Assembly (NCBI GenBank): GCA_028583605.1
Contig: CM053331.1
Coordinates: forward strand, 38,211,283-38,275,282
Length of the DNA stretch: 64,000 bases
Origin: Dastarcus helophoroides
Taxonomy: Eukaryota > Arthropoda > Insecta > Coleoptera > Bothrideridae
Direction: 5' to 3'
Shown: positions 15,101 to 27,100 of the stretch, piece by piece
How the letters are laid out: each line of letters begins with the position of its first letter
How positions within the stretch are numbered: position 1 is the first letter of the stretch
Made by a program: the position numbers and the translations under genes
Notes under the pieces: generated by a model
What the model was told of the DNA's origin: nothing
Seen by the model: only the letters and a program-made list of their open reading frames with translations
Databases searched by the model: none

Positions 15101-18100
15101 GACGTACGGAAAAAGTAACAAGAAAATGCGCCAAGATAATGCACCAATCTTTAACGAAAAAAGGTAATTGAAAATGTAGACGCCTAGAAAAAGCAACTGG
15201 TGAAGAAAATGCCTCAAAATATTGCCAATCCTTAACTTAAAAAGATTACTGAAAGTCTAGATGTGTAGAAAAAGCAACTGGGGAAGAAAATGCCCTCAAA
15301 AATTGCCAGTCCTTAACTAAAAAAGGTAACTGAAAGTGTCTAGACGCGCGGAAGAAGCAATTGCGAGGAAAGCGCTTCTCAATAGAAATGGAATTAATCA
15401 AACTTCGCAAAGAAGATGCAGAGAATGAAAAAACGAATTGAGATTGAATTAAATTGAGTGCTACTCAAACGTTGACAGTCTAAGGAATGCTGGAATGTCT
15501 TAGCTTTCGATCAAATTTTTAGTGTCTGGCTTTGCTATTATAACAAGAAAAATCAAATCATCATTCAGAAGAAAGTTTGATCACATTTCAGAAGCAAATA
15601 TGACAAAATTTCGCAAGACAATTTGACAAAATTTCTGAAGCACATTTTCCAAAATTAAGACTCAAAATCTAACAAAATTTCGGAAACGAACTTCGACATA
15701 ATTTCATAGGAAAGTTTGATAACATTTTAAATGAAGCTTGGCAACAGTTCAGAAGAAAATTTGACAAAATTTCGAAAGAAAATTTGACAACATTTTGAAT
15801 AAAAATTTGACAACATTTCGGAAGAAAATTTGACAAAATTATAGAAGAAAGTTTCAGGACATTTCAGAAGAAAATATGACAAAATTTCGAAAGATAATTT
15901 GACAAAATTTCTGAAGCATATTTTCCAAAATTAAGACTTAAAATCTGACATAATTTCGGAAACAAACTTCGACATAATTTCATAGGAAAGTTTGACAACA
16001 TTTTAAATGAAGTTTGGCAACACTTCAGAAGAAAATTTGACAAAATTTCGAAAGAAAATTTGACAAAATTTCGGAAGAAAATTTGACAAAATTATAGAAG
16101 AAAATTTAAGAACATTTTAGAAGAAAATATGAGAAAATTTCGAAAGACAATTTGACAAAATTTCTGAAGCTCATTTTCCAAAATTTAGACTTAAAATCTG
16201 ACAAAATTTCGGAAACAAACTTCGACATAATTTCATAGGAAAGTTTGATAACATTTTAAATGAAGCTTGGCAACACTTCAGAAGAAAATTTGACAAAATT
16301 TCGAAAGAAAATTTGACAAAATTTCGAAAGAAAATTTGACAAAATTTAGGAAGAAAATTTGACAAAATTATAGAAGAAAGTTTGAGAATATTTCAGAAGA
16401 AAATATGACAAAATTTCGAAAGACAATTTGACAAAATTTCTGAAGCACATTTTCCAAAATTTAGACTAAAAATCTGACAAAATTTCGGAAACAAACTTCG
16501 ACATAATTTCATAAGAAAGTTTGACAACATTTTAGAAGAAAATTTGAGAAAATTTCGAAAGACAATTTGTCAAAATTTAGACCGAAAATCTGACAAAATT
16601 TCGAAAACAAATTTCGACATAATTTCATAGGAACGTTTGACAACATTTTAAATGAAGCTTGGCAACACTTCAGAAGAAAATTTGACAAAATTTCGAAAGA
16701 AAATTTGACAAAATTTAGGAAGAAAATTTGACAAAATTATAGAAGAAAGTTTGAGAACATTTCAGAAGAAAATATGACAAAATTTAATTTGATAAAATTT
16801 TTGAAGCACATTTTCCAAAATTTAGACTCAAAATCTGACAAAATTTCGGAAACAAATTTCGACATAATTTCATAAGAAAGTTTGACCACATTTTAAATGA
16901 AACTTGGCAACACTTCAGAAGAAAATTTGACAAAATCTCGAAAGAAAATATGACAAAATTTCTGAAGCAAATTTACCAAAATTTAGGCTGAAAATCTGAC
17001 AAAATTTTGAAAACAAATTTCGACATAATTTCATAAAAAAATTTGATAACATTTCAGATGAAAATTTAACAAAATTTCAGAAAAAAATTTGACAATATTT
17101 CAAAAGAAAGTTTGATAACATTTTAGAAGCAAATATGACAAAATTTCGAAAGACAGTTTGTCAAAATTTAGACTGAAAATCTGTCAAAATTTCGGAAACA
17201 AATTTCGACATAATTTTATAAGAAAATTTGACAATATTTTAGAAAAAACTTTGACAATATTTTAGAAAAAACTTTGACCATATGTCAAAAGAATATTTGA
17301 CAAAATTATAGAAGAAAATTTGGCAAAATTTAAGAAGAAAATTTCGTAACATTTCAGAAGATGAAAATTGAAATACAAATCTTTCTTGGTTTGAGGGGAC
17401 AAGATTTGCATTTCAATTTTTGAAAATAACCAAGGATCAGTCCGTTCCATCAAAAAAAAGGATGGAAATGGTAAAATAAAATTAAATCTTAAATTTGGAA
17501 GGAAATTTAGAAAGAAACACTTCTTCCTGAAAGTGCTGGACCAATTTCAAAAAAGGCCACCTTCCTACCTGTTTCATATCCTGGACGCAGCATCCCAAAA
17601 GCGACAAAGTCTTCACCACTTCCTTATTCTCCATCACGTGATTATAAAAGTTCCTGTGCTGATACGGAAACGTCGGCTTCTCCTCGCTGGCCAATCTATA
17701 CAACTTCCTCCTTCTAGTTCTAAGATCGTCGACCTTAGATCCTTTCATTAGGCCTTTGCCGGGTTTCTGGTCAAAACGTGATCGGTTTACAATATCCATC
17801 AGGTTCGGCGAAGGGCCCGTGATTTTTTTCCATACAGAGACCAGGGGAGGAACCTTGGCGGGTCGCAATGTACAAAGCGGCGTGGCAGTGGCGTGGGTTG
17901 TGGTTGGTTTTAGTGTTTCACCGAGTGGGTGTGTTGAAAACGGAAATGTTATAGACGTTTCGTGCAAGGTCGAGTATTGATGGAGTGTTATTTTTGATTT
18001 GTGTGTTAAATGTGTGAATAAAAACAAAAAAAAACGATTTTAATTTCAAGTAAAAATATAAAACAAGATCCTTAATGAGTGAAGTTGACTTTTTGGATTA

Positions 18101-21100
18101 GAAATTTACTATTACTTATTATTAAATAGGACGAAATTAACTTATTAAGGATCTTGATTAGGTACAGCTTTTATATACATAGCTTTCTAACTACATACAT
18201 AAAGGGCAAATTATATACAACCTAATTTTCATCTCAAGGTTAACCAACTTTGTAGAATACCTAAAGATCAATTAGAATCAGATTTATGGAACATTTAGCC
18301 AATTTTGAATTATAATTAGGGCGCCACAGATCATGTTTTAAAATTGGAAAAATCTGCTGCATGTGAACGAATTTTACTGACATTCTTGGCGCGGTTTCTT
18401 ATTGTAGTTTAGAGTAATAAAAAATTTGGGTAGTTATAGAGAGTGTTGACAGAAGTGAAAACTTGAAGCAGTGTTTATTTTCTTGATTTTCAATTTACGT
18501 ATGGAAGAAGCAATCGACGAAGAAAATATCCCAAAAGGTTACCAATGCTTTACAAAAAAAAGGTAACTGAAAATCTAGACGTATGGAAGAAGCAACTGGC
18601 AAAGAAAATACTCCAAAAGAATACCCCAATCTTTAACGAAAAAAAGTAAATGAAAATGTGGACGTGTGGAGAACCAACTGGCGAAGGCAATGCTCCAAAA
18701 GATTGCCATTCCTTAAAGGAACAAGATAACTGAAAATCTAGAGGTGTAAAAGAAGTAACTGGCAAAGAAAATGCTCCAAAAGAATGCCACGATCCTTAAA
18801 GAAAAAATGTAACTGAAAATGTAGACGTGTGGAGAAGCAACTGGAGAAGAAAATGCTCCAAAAGATTGGCAATCCTTGAAGGAACAAGATAACTGGAAAT
18901 CTGGACGTATGGAAGAAGCAATTGGCAAAAAAAATGCCCTAAAAGATTACCAATCCTTAACGAAACAGGGTAGCTGACAATCTAGACGTAGGGAAGAAGT
19001 AACTGGCAAAGAACATGCCTCAAAAGATTGCCATTCCTTAAAGGAACAAGATAACTGAAAATCTAGACGTGTGAAAGAAGCAACTGGCAAAGAAAATGCT
19101 CCAAAAGAATGCCCCAATCTTTAACGAAAAAAGGTAACTGAAAATGAAGACGTGTGTAGAAGCAATTGGAGAAGAAAATGCTCCAAAAGATTACTAATCC
19201 TTGAAGGAGCAAGATAACTGGAAATCTCGACATGTGGAAGAAGCAATTGATGAAAAAAATGCCCTAAAAGATTACCAAAACTTAACGAAAAAAGGTAACT
19301 AACAATCTAGACGTAGGGAAGAAGCAACTGGCAAAAAAATGCCCTAAAAGATTACCAATCCTTAACTAAACAGGGTAATGAGGATCTAGACGTGGGGAAG
19401 AAGTAACTGGCAAAGAACATGCCTCAAAAGATTGCCATTCCTTAAAGGAACAAGATAACTGAAAATCTAGACGTGTGAAAGAAGCAACTGGTGAAGAAAA
19501 TGCTCCAAAAGAATGCCCCAATCTTTAACGAAAAAAGGTAACTGAAAATGTAGACGTGTGGAGAAGCAACTGGAGAAGAAAATGCTCTAAAAGATTGCCA
19601 ATCCTTGAAGGAACAAGATAACTGGAAATCTGGACGTATGGAAGAAGCAATTGGCGAAAAAAATGCCCTAAAAGATTACCAAAACTTAACGAAAAAAGGT
19701 AACTAACAATCTAGACGTAGGGAAGAAGCAACTGGCGAAAAAAATGCCCTAAAAGATTACCAATCCTTAACGAAACAGGGTAACTGACAATCTAGACGTA
19801 GGGAAGAAGTAACTGGCAAAGAACATACCTAAAAAGATTGCCAATCCTTGAAGGAACAAGATAACTAAAAATTTGGATGTGTGGAAGAAGCAATTGGCAA
19901 AGAAAATGCTCAAAAAGAAAATAATTATAATTAGGGCGCCAAAGATCAGTGTTTTAAAACTGGAAAAATCTGCTACATAAGAAGGAATTTTATTGACATT
20001 TTTGGCGCGGTTTCTTGTTGTAGTTTAGAGTAATAAAAAAATTGGGCAGTCATAGGGACTATCGACAAAAGTGAAAAGTTGAAACGATGTTTATTTTCTT
20101 GATTTTCAATTTATTGTAACAAAACAAGGATTAGGGCGATGGTGACAAAAAACTATAAGTTTTCGCCCTATCAAAAGTTGCCCAACGCGACTAAAATCAA
20201 AAATCGAAATCTAATGTTTATCAACGAAAAATAATTGACCAATTTCAGTTCTGTAATTAAACAGTTAAACATGCCAAAGTCGAAAATATTTACAACCACA
20301 ACTATGGACTAGATCTGAGTTTTACTAATTTTTTTTGGCATTTTCCTCGGCTCACAATATAGAAAATTAAAAAGGAATTATGATCATAAATATTGATTAA
20401 AAATAGAAAAAAATAAAAGTACTTTCCGCCTCTTTAAACGATTTAATTATTTGAGAATAAAAGCGTAGTTCTTGGAATAAAATTCCGAAATTTTTTACTG
20501 ATTAATTCCAGATGTAACGAAGGATTATAAATCTAATAAGGTGGCTTTGGACTTTATACAGCTTTACCAATACCTGGATTTTTCCTCCTGTCCATTGGCC
20601 CACGCCCTTAGCAACAGAAGTGATATTTTTGCCCACAGTAACCAACATTTCCTGAATTTCATCCAAATCAGGTTGAACTTTAACTTTTGGTATCATCAAT
20701 ACAGCATTTAGCAAAAATACAGGTTTTCTTTTGATTTCCACTAGAAAAGAAAATCAATTTGTTGTTTATATTCTGTACTTTCATTTTATTTGACTTTTTT
20801 TCAGAACAACTTTCCCTCAAAATTCCACTTTTGGATTTTAAACTTTCATTCTTTTCTTCTTAAATTTCAAACTCAAATTTAACAACATTTCCTTTATTTT
20901 TTCGAAATTTTTGTTACGAAATATTTGGAATATTTAATTTTGAAATGTTGATTTGTTTTTGAAAGTTCTTTTTTTTAATTTGACTTTTGTTAAATGAATT
21001 AGAAATTTTCTGAGCAAGCAAATTTTGGGAGAAACTTCTGTATCAAATGTAATTGAACTATTTTAAGTTGCCAACTTACCATCAACTGAAAATCTCTTTC

Positions 21101-24100
21101 GTACAGACTCGAGTGAATGGCGAGTAATTTTCACAAGAACATCCACCACTTTCCGGCTGTAATAACGTCTCATTTCGCCGACAGCACCCTTGACCATTTC
21201 CTGCATGTTTTTGCCAAAGTTTCCCCCCAGTAAGAGGTGCGGACGTTCAAAGCATTCATATGCTAAACTCCAGTCGGATTGCTGCGTTGAGCTGCTTTCT
21301 CCATCTTGGGGTTTATCACCTTCTTCTACGGAAAAACGTTTTAAGGGGAAGATACACCAAAAAGGACTACAACGGTCTCCTGGCACATATGAAAGCTCAT
21401 CAAAGTGGTCTCTGGAATCACTGGATAAAGAAGAGAAGAAGACGTTTCTGGGGTCTCCTGGCGCATATGAAAGCTCAACAAAGTGGTTTCTGGAATCACT
21501 GGATGAAGAAGAGAAGAAGACGTTTGTGGGGTCTCCTGGCGCATATAAAAGCGCAAAGAAATGATTTCTGGAATCACTGGATAAAGAAGAGAAGAAGACG
21601 TTTCTGGGGTCTCCTGGCGCATATGAAAGCTCAACAAAGTGGTTTCTGGAATCACTGGATAAAGAAGAGAAGAAGACGTTTCTGGGGTCTCCTGGCGCAT
21701 ATGAAAGCTCAAAGAAGTGATTTCTGGAATCACTGAATGAAGAAGAGAAGAAGAGGTTTCTGGCGCATGTGAAATCTCAAAGAAGTGATTTCTGGAATCA
21801 CTGGATGAAGAAGAGAAGAAGAGGTTTCTGGGGTCCCCTGGCGCATATGAAAGCTCGAAGAAGCGATTTCTGGAATCACTGGATGAAGAAGAGAAGATGA
21901 GGTTTCTGGGGCAGCAAAATGGGTAAACTGGTAAGACTGGATACTTATGAGCTTGAGTTTTTCAACTTTTGTGGTTAGGAGTGTTGGTAAGTGCGGTACG
22001 AGGAGGTCCCTGCTAGTAATCGTGTTGAGTTAAGATTTAGATTCAGTTATTGGACTCTTCAAGTGGTCAATTGAAAGTTGTTTTGATGGTGACGGTTGTG
22101 CATTTAAACAAATGATGGTACTAGGGAATTTGAAACCATTTACTTAGGATAATTGAGAATTTTTATCCCCTCGCCCTCAAAGCAAAGACATTAAGTATTT
22201 TCAACTGTTACAAATAACAGAATACTCTGAGGGAGTTCCTACCTTCTAAAAAAATGTCATCTTGCGAATTGGTCGGGGTGTCAATCCTGGCGCGTCTCAT
22301 CAGAGATAAAATCTCCTCCACTGCCTCCTCAATCATTAGACTCTTCTTGTGGAGTTCCTCAGCTGCACACCTACAAATACTTTCGATTTTGTCGCAAAAG
22401 AAATCAACGCTCCACGGTGGTTGATTGGTATCTGGTAGGGCGTGAAGCTCAATCGCTTGCATCGTTTGCAAAACCTCGATAACTCTGTTGTTGTAAATGT
22501 CGTGGACGCGATCGACCTGCCAAAATACTTCTAGCACGAATTTATCATATTTCCAAATATTTACCAAGACTTTAAAATTGTGAATCGCCTCGTTGGATCT
22601 ATCGATGTATTTTTTCCAATCTGACGAAACCCAAGTCAATTGGGTCATACCAGGTTCAATGATATTCATCAAGGTGACCAAATGTGGGATGAATAGTGGC
22701 CTAACTTCTAGTTTTACGCTTTGAACTGTACCCAACAAGTTCGCAATCAAAAACTACAACAAATTCATTGTAAACCCCACCCTTTGACTAACCTGGAGGG
22801 AACTTTGACTAACATGCAGCGAAGTTGACTAACCTACAGCGCATTTGACTAACCTGCAGCGCATTTCACTAACCTACAGCGAATATGACTAATCTGCAGC
22901 TAATTTGACTAACCTGCAGCGCATTTGACTAACCTGAAGCGCATTTGACTGACCTACAGCGCATTTGACTAACCTATAGCGAATTTGACTAATCTGGAGC
23001 GAATTTGACTAACCTGCAGCGCATTTGACTGACCTACAGCGAATTTGACTAACCTGCAGCGCATTTGACTAACCTGCAGCGCATTTGACTGACCTACAGC
23101 GAATTTGACTAAGCTGCAGCGCATTTGACTGACCTACAGCGAATTTGACTAACCTGCAGCGCATTTGACTGGCATACAACGAATTTGACTAACCTGCAGC
23201 GCATTTGACTAACCTTCAGCTAATCTGACTAACCTGCAGCGAATCTTTGAGCTCATCAAAGCGCTCTCTCTTGGCGTAAAGAGTCAAAGAAACCATTGGA
23301 ATGGGGAGACTCATCTTCGCCATCAAGTCAGCTTCCCTAATTAACAGAGGGATGGTTCTGTGGAGGTTGACTTTGAGTTTTTGTCGTTCGGGGCAAACTG
23401 CTATCAGGTGTTTTGTCAAGCAGGCATCGATATCCCACACCTGAATTCATCCTGTTTTGCTGTCAAAACAACAAAGTGCGATTTTCACTTACTTGTTGAT
23501 TCATCCAAAGTGCGACCATATCAGTTTCGTAAGTTTTCAGCATGTTTTCAGCCGCTTTATGCTTCCTGGATAATTCGATTGTTCCGGGTAGATTCTTGAG
23601 GATGTGGTGATCCGTTACGTTTGTAATCAGCTCCTGGAGATGGTAGACTAGGGATCTGGCCCATTTTATGCGACCTTAAAAATAAGACATTTGGTTAAAC
23701 TTTGAGTTTTTTTTAAAGCTTTTAACTTTTTTCTCAAAGTGTAAGTTTGGTGGAACCAACTGGTCCTTGGTTATCTTCAAAAATTTAAATACAGTATCTC
23801 CCTGAAGATGACAGCTCTAACAAGTTCTATATTTCAATTTTTCTCAAAGTCTACCTTTTGAATGAATGGCTTTTTAAAATATTGATGTTATTTTCGAAAT
23901 TTTTTTGATATTGGGAGCTGAATCCGCAAATAATTTTGAGGGAATATCTACAATTTACTTCAAAAGACCTGATCGAAATGTACCTGCTATGGGTGGGAAC
24001 ATCCACGGGACTGGGGGGTCGTCCTTTTGTTTTTTGTACATTTTCACGATTCGTTCCACTTCCTTTTCGCAATATTTCAAAATTCTTTCGTATTTAATGT

Positions 24101-27100
24101 CCATTTTCGTCAAAGGAATCTTATCACTCACCTGAGACCATAAACAACGAACCAACATTTTTAATAATAACAATCGGGCATATTCTTACTTTTTCGAATT
24201 TCGTCAAGAAGTTTATGCCTTCGGGGGTTTCCCAGACGCTTTCGAACGATTTTTCGATAGTATCAGCCACGGTCTGTCGTAGTTCATTCATTTTGTTCAA
24301 GAATTCTTTGTAGTCGTTGTCGAAATCTGTGTTGCGATGTTCTAAATAATCATAGGGTTTGTTCATTACGATCGCTTTGAGTTGAGCGAAGTTTTGAACT
24401 TCTTCTTCTAAGGCTAAAAGACAAGTCCACGATTTAGTAATTTTCGTTTTGATTATCTTCAAAAATTGATACATAGCTCTTGTTCCTTGAAACCAAGAAA
24501 AATTTAAAAAACACAACACCCCCCCCTAACGCATTTCGATCGGCAAGAGAAAAATACTGGAGCCTGGAGGGAAGATTTATGTATCAATTTTTGAAGTTGT
24601 CGGTTGTTTACTCGATTTACCATCCCCCAGTAGTAATCCCTCCATTCTCTTTTTAAATAGGCCGTCAAAGTCATCAATTACTTCGAACGTGTGGATGATT
24701 TTCAGAAGTCGTCTACAAAATGCATCGAATTTTCCAAAGACGTAATTTTCGGAAAAATTGAAAGGTCTCTGGCCGGGAAGCAAGGGCTGATTTTTAATAA
24801 AATTGTACGTTTTGTGGTACACTTTGTCAAGTACTATGCAATGATACAATTTATCCTTCACCTGCTTCCGATCCTGAGACCAAATAGTCTCTTGACCTCT
24901 ACATGTAATGTAGCTTTTGCAAGTTTCAATCATTTGATTTGTTATCTGAAAAATGGTTTGATGATTTGGAAACTCGTAATAGGCTAGTAGTATGTACCTT
25001 CACCATCAAAGCTGAGGTTCTCTCGGATGTATTGTAAAATTGCGAAACATTATGAATTAAACGAACGGTTTGTAATAAACCCAATATCGATGATTTCATT
25101 TTTACCTAAAAAAAACCAAAAGTTGTCCGATTTCCAATTCGTAACAACTGATACTCACCGGATCATCCAAGTAGAGCGAATGGCAATTTTTTTCAAGCGC
25201 TGTAATAAACTTTGCATTGTCTTTAGACTCGTTATAACAAAAAGTAATTTTTTTATCTGTTTCTCGCCATTCTTTCAATATTTTCGAGTGCGCCAGCTTC
25301 AGGCATAAAATAATCGTTTGGATTTGGTACGAGTTCACCTGATCCGAAATTTGGGAAAACTGGGCCCCGCGCTTTTTCCAATATTCCAATTCGTCCTGCG
25401 GACCTAAAAGAACATTGGTGGACGTCAAAAGAAGAAGAAAAGGTAAGGAAGGGAAAGAGACGGAAGAGGAGGGAAGAGAAGAAGAAGGGCGAGGATGGAA
25501 GGAGAGGGTCAGAGAAGGGAAGAAAAGGAAAGAGAAGGGAAGACAGGGAAAGAGAAGAGATAAGAGAAGATAAGAAGGGAAGAGAATGGACAAGAAGAGA
25601 AGGGAAAGGAAAGGAAAGAGATAAGAAGGAAAGAGATGAGAAGGAAAGAGATGAGAAGGAAAAGAAGAGAAGTAATGAGAGAAGAAGAGAGGAGAAGAGA
25701 AGAGAGGAGAAAGGAAGGGAAGGGAAAGGAAAAGAAGAGATGAGAAGGAAAAAGATGAAAAGGGACGAGATGAGAAGGAAAAAGATGAAAAGGGAAGAGA
25801 TGAGAAGGGAAAAGATGAGAAGAGAAGACAAGAGATAAGAAGAAAGGCCAAAATAACAGAAGAAAAAGGAAAGGAAGCAAAAGGAAAAGAAGAGATGAAA
25901 AGAGAAGGGAAAGGGAATGGAAGAGATGAGAAGAAAAGAGATGAGAAGGGAAAAGATACGCAGGGAAGACAAGAGATAAGAAGATACGGCAAGAGAAGAG
26001 ATGGGAAGAGGAGGGAAAAGAAGATAAAAGTTGGGAAGAGGAGAGAAGGGAAGGGAAGGAAAGGAAAGAGATGAGAAGGAAAGAGATGAGAAGGAAAGAG
26101 ATGAGAATGGAAGAGATGAAAAGGGAAGACGAAGAAGAGAAGGCAAGAGAAGAGAAGAGAAGAGAAAGAAAAATATGAGAAGGGAAGACAAGAGATAAGA
26201 AAAGAAGGCAAGAGAAGAGAAGGGAAAAGAAGGGAAAAGAAAATAAGAGATGAAAAGATAAGAGAAGAGATAAGAAGGGAAGGGAAAGGAAGGGAAGAGA
26301 TGAAAAGGAAAGAGATGAGAAGGAAAAAGATGAGAAGGGAAGACAAGAGATAAGAAAGGAAGGCAAGAGAAGAGAAGAGAAGGAAAAAGAAAGGAAGAAA
26401 AGAGTAATGAAGAGAAGAGAAGCGAAGGGAAGGAAAGCGATGAGAAGGGAAAAGATGACGAGAAGACAAGAGATAAGAAGGGAAGGCAAGAAAAGAGAAG
26501 GGAAAAGAAAGGAAGAGAAGGTAAATGAAGAGAAGAAAAGAACAGAGAAGAGATGAAAAGAGAAGAGAAAAGAAGAGAAGAGAAGAGAAGAGAAAGAGAA
26601 GAGAAGAGAAGAGAAGAGAGAAGAGAAGAGAAGAGAAGAGAAGAGAAGAGAAGAGAAGAGAAGAGAAGAGAAGAGAAGAGAAGAGAAGAGAAGAGAAGAA
26701 GAAGAGAAGAGAAGAGAAGAGAAGAAGAGAAGAGAGAAGAGAAGAGAAGAGAAGAGAAGAGAAGAGAAGAGAAGAGAAGAGAAGAGAAGAGAAGAGAAGA
26801 GAAGAGAAGAGAAGAGAGAGAGAAGAGAAGAGAAGAGTAGAGAAGGGAAGGGAAGAAAAGGAAAGGGAAGAGATAGAGAAGGGAAGGAAAGGAAAGGGAA
26901 GGAAAGGGAAGGAAAGGAACGAGATGAGAAAGGAAAGAGATGAGAAGGGAAGAGATAAGAAGGAAGAAAGAGATGGGAAGAGATGGGAAGAGATGGGAAG
27001 AGATGGGAAGAGATGGGAAGAGATGGGAAGAGATGGGAAGAGAGAGAAGAGATGGGAAGAGAAGAGGAAGAGAGAGAAGAGAGAGAAGAGAAGAGAAGGA

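Noticed and set aside
17533..17980. Plus-strand frames opposite dynein exon 17
   Set aside because: Antisense shadows; the minus frame carries the dynein motifs and correct splice phases.
11390..19920. Multiple 60-90-codon minus-strand frames with [22 protein letters not shown] repeats
   Set aside because: 81 bp is 27 codons, so frames run through satellite monomers. Composition and recurrence follow the repeat, not a protein.
21190..21736. Plus and minus frames of 124-158 codons across the 78-bp minisatellite
   Set aside because: Unit length is a multiple of three. The left part overlaps dynein exon 15 on the other strand.
22783..23242. CRISPR-like regular array
   Set aside because: Units are contiguous 20-bp repeats without unique spacers, inside an intron of a eukaryotic gene. 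It is a minisatellite.
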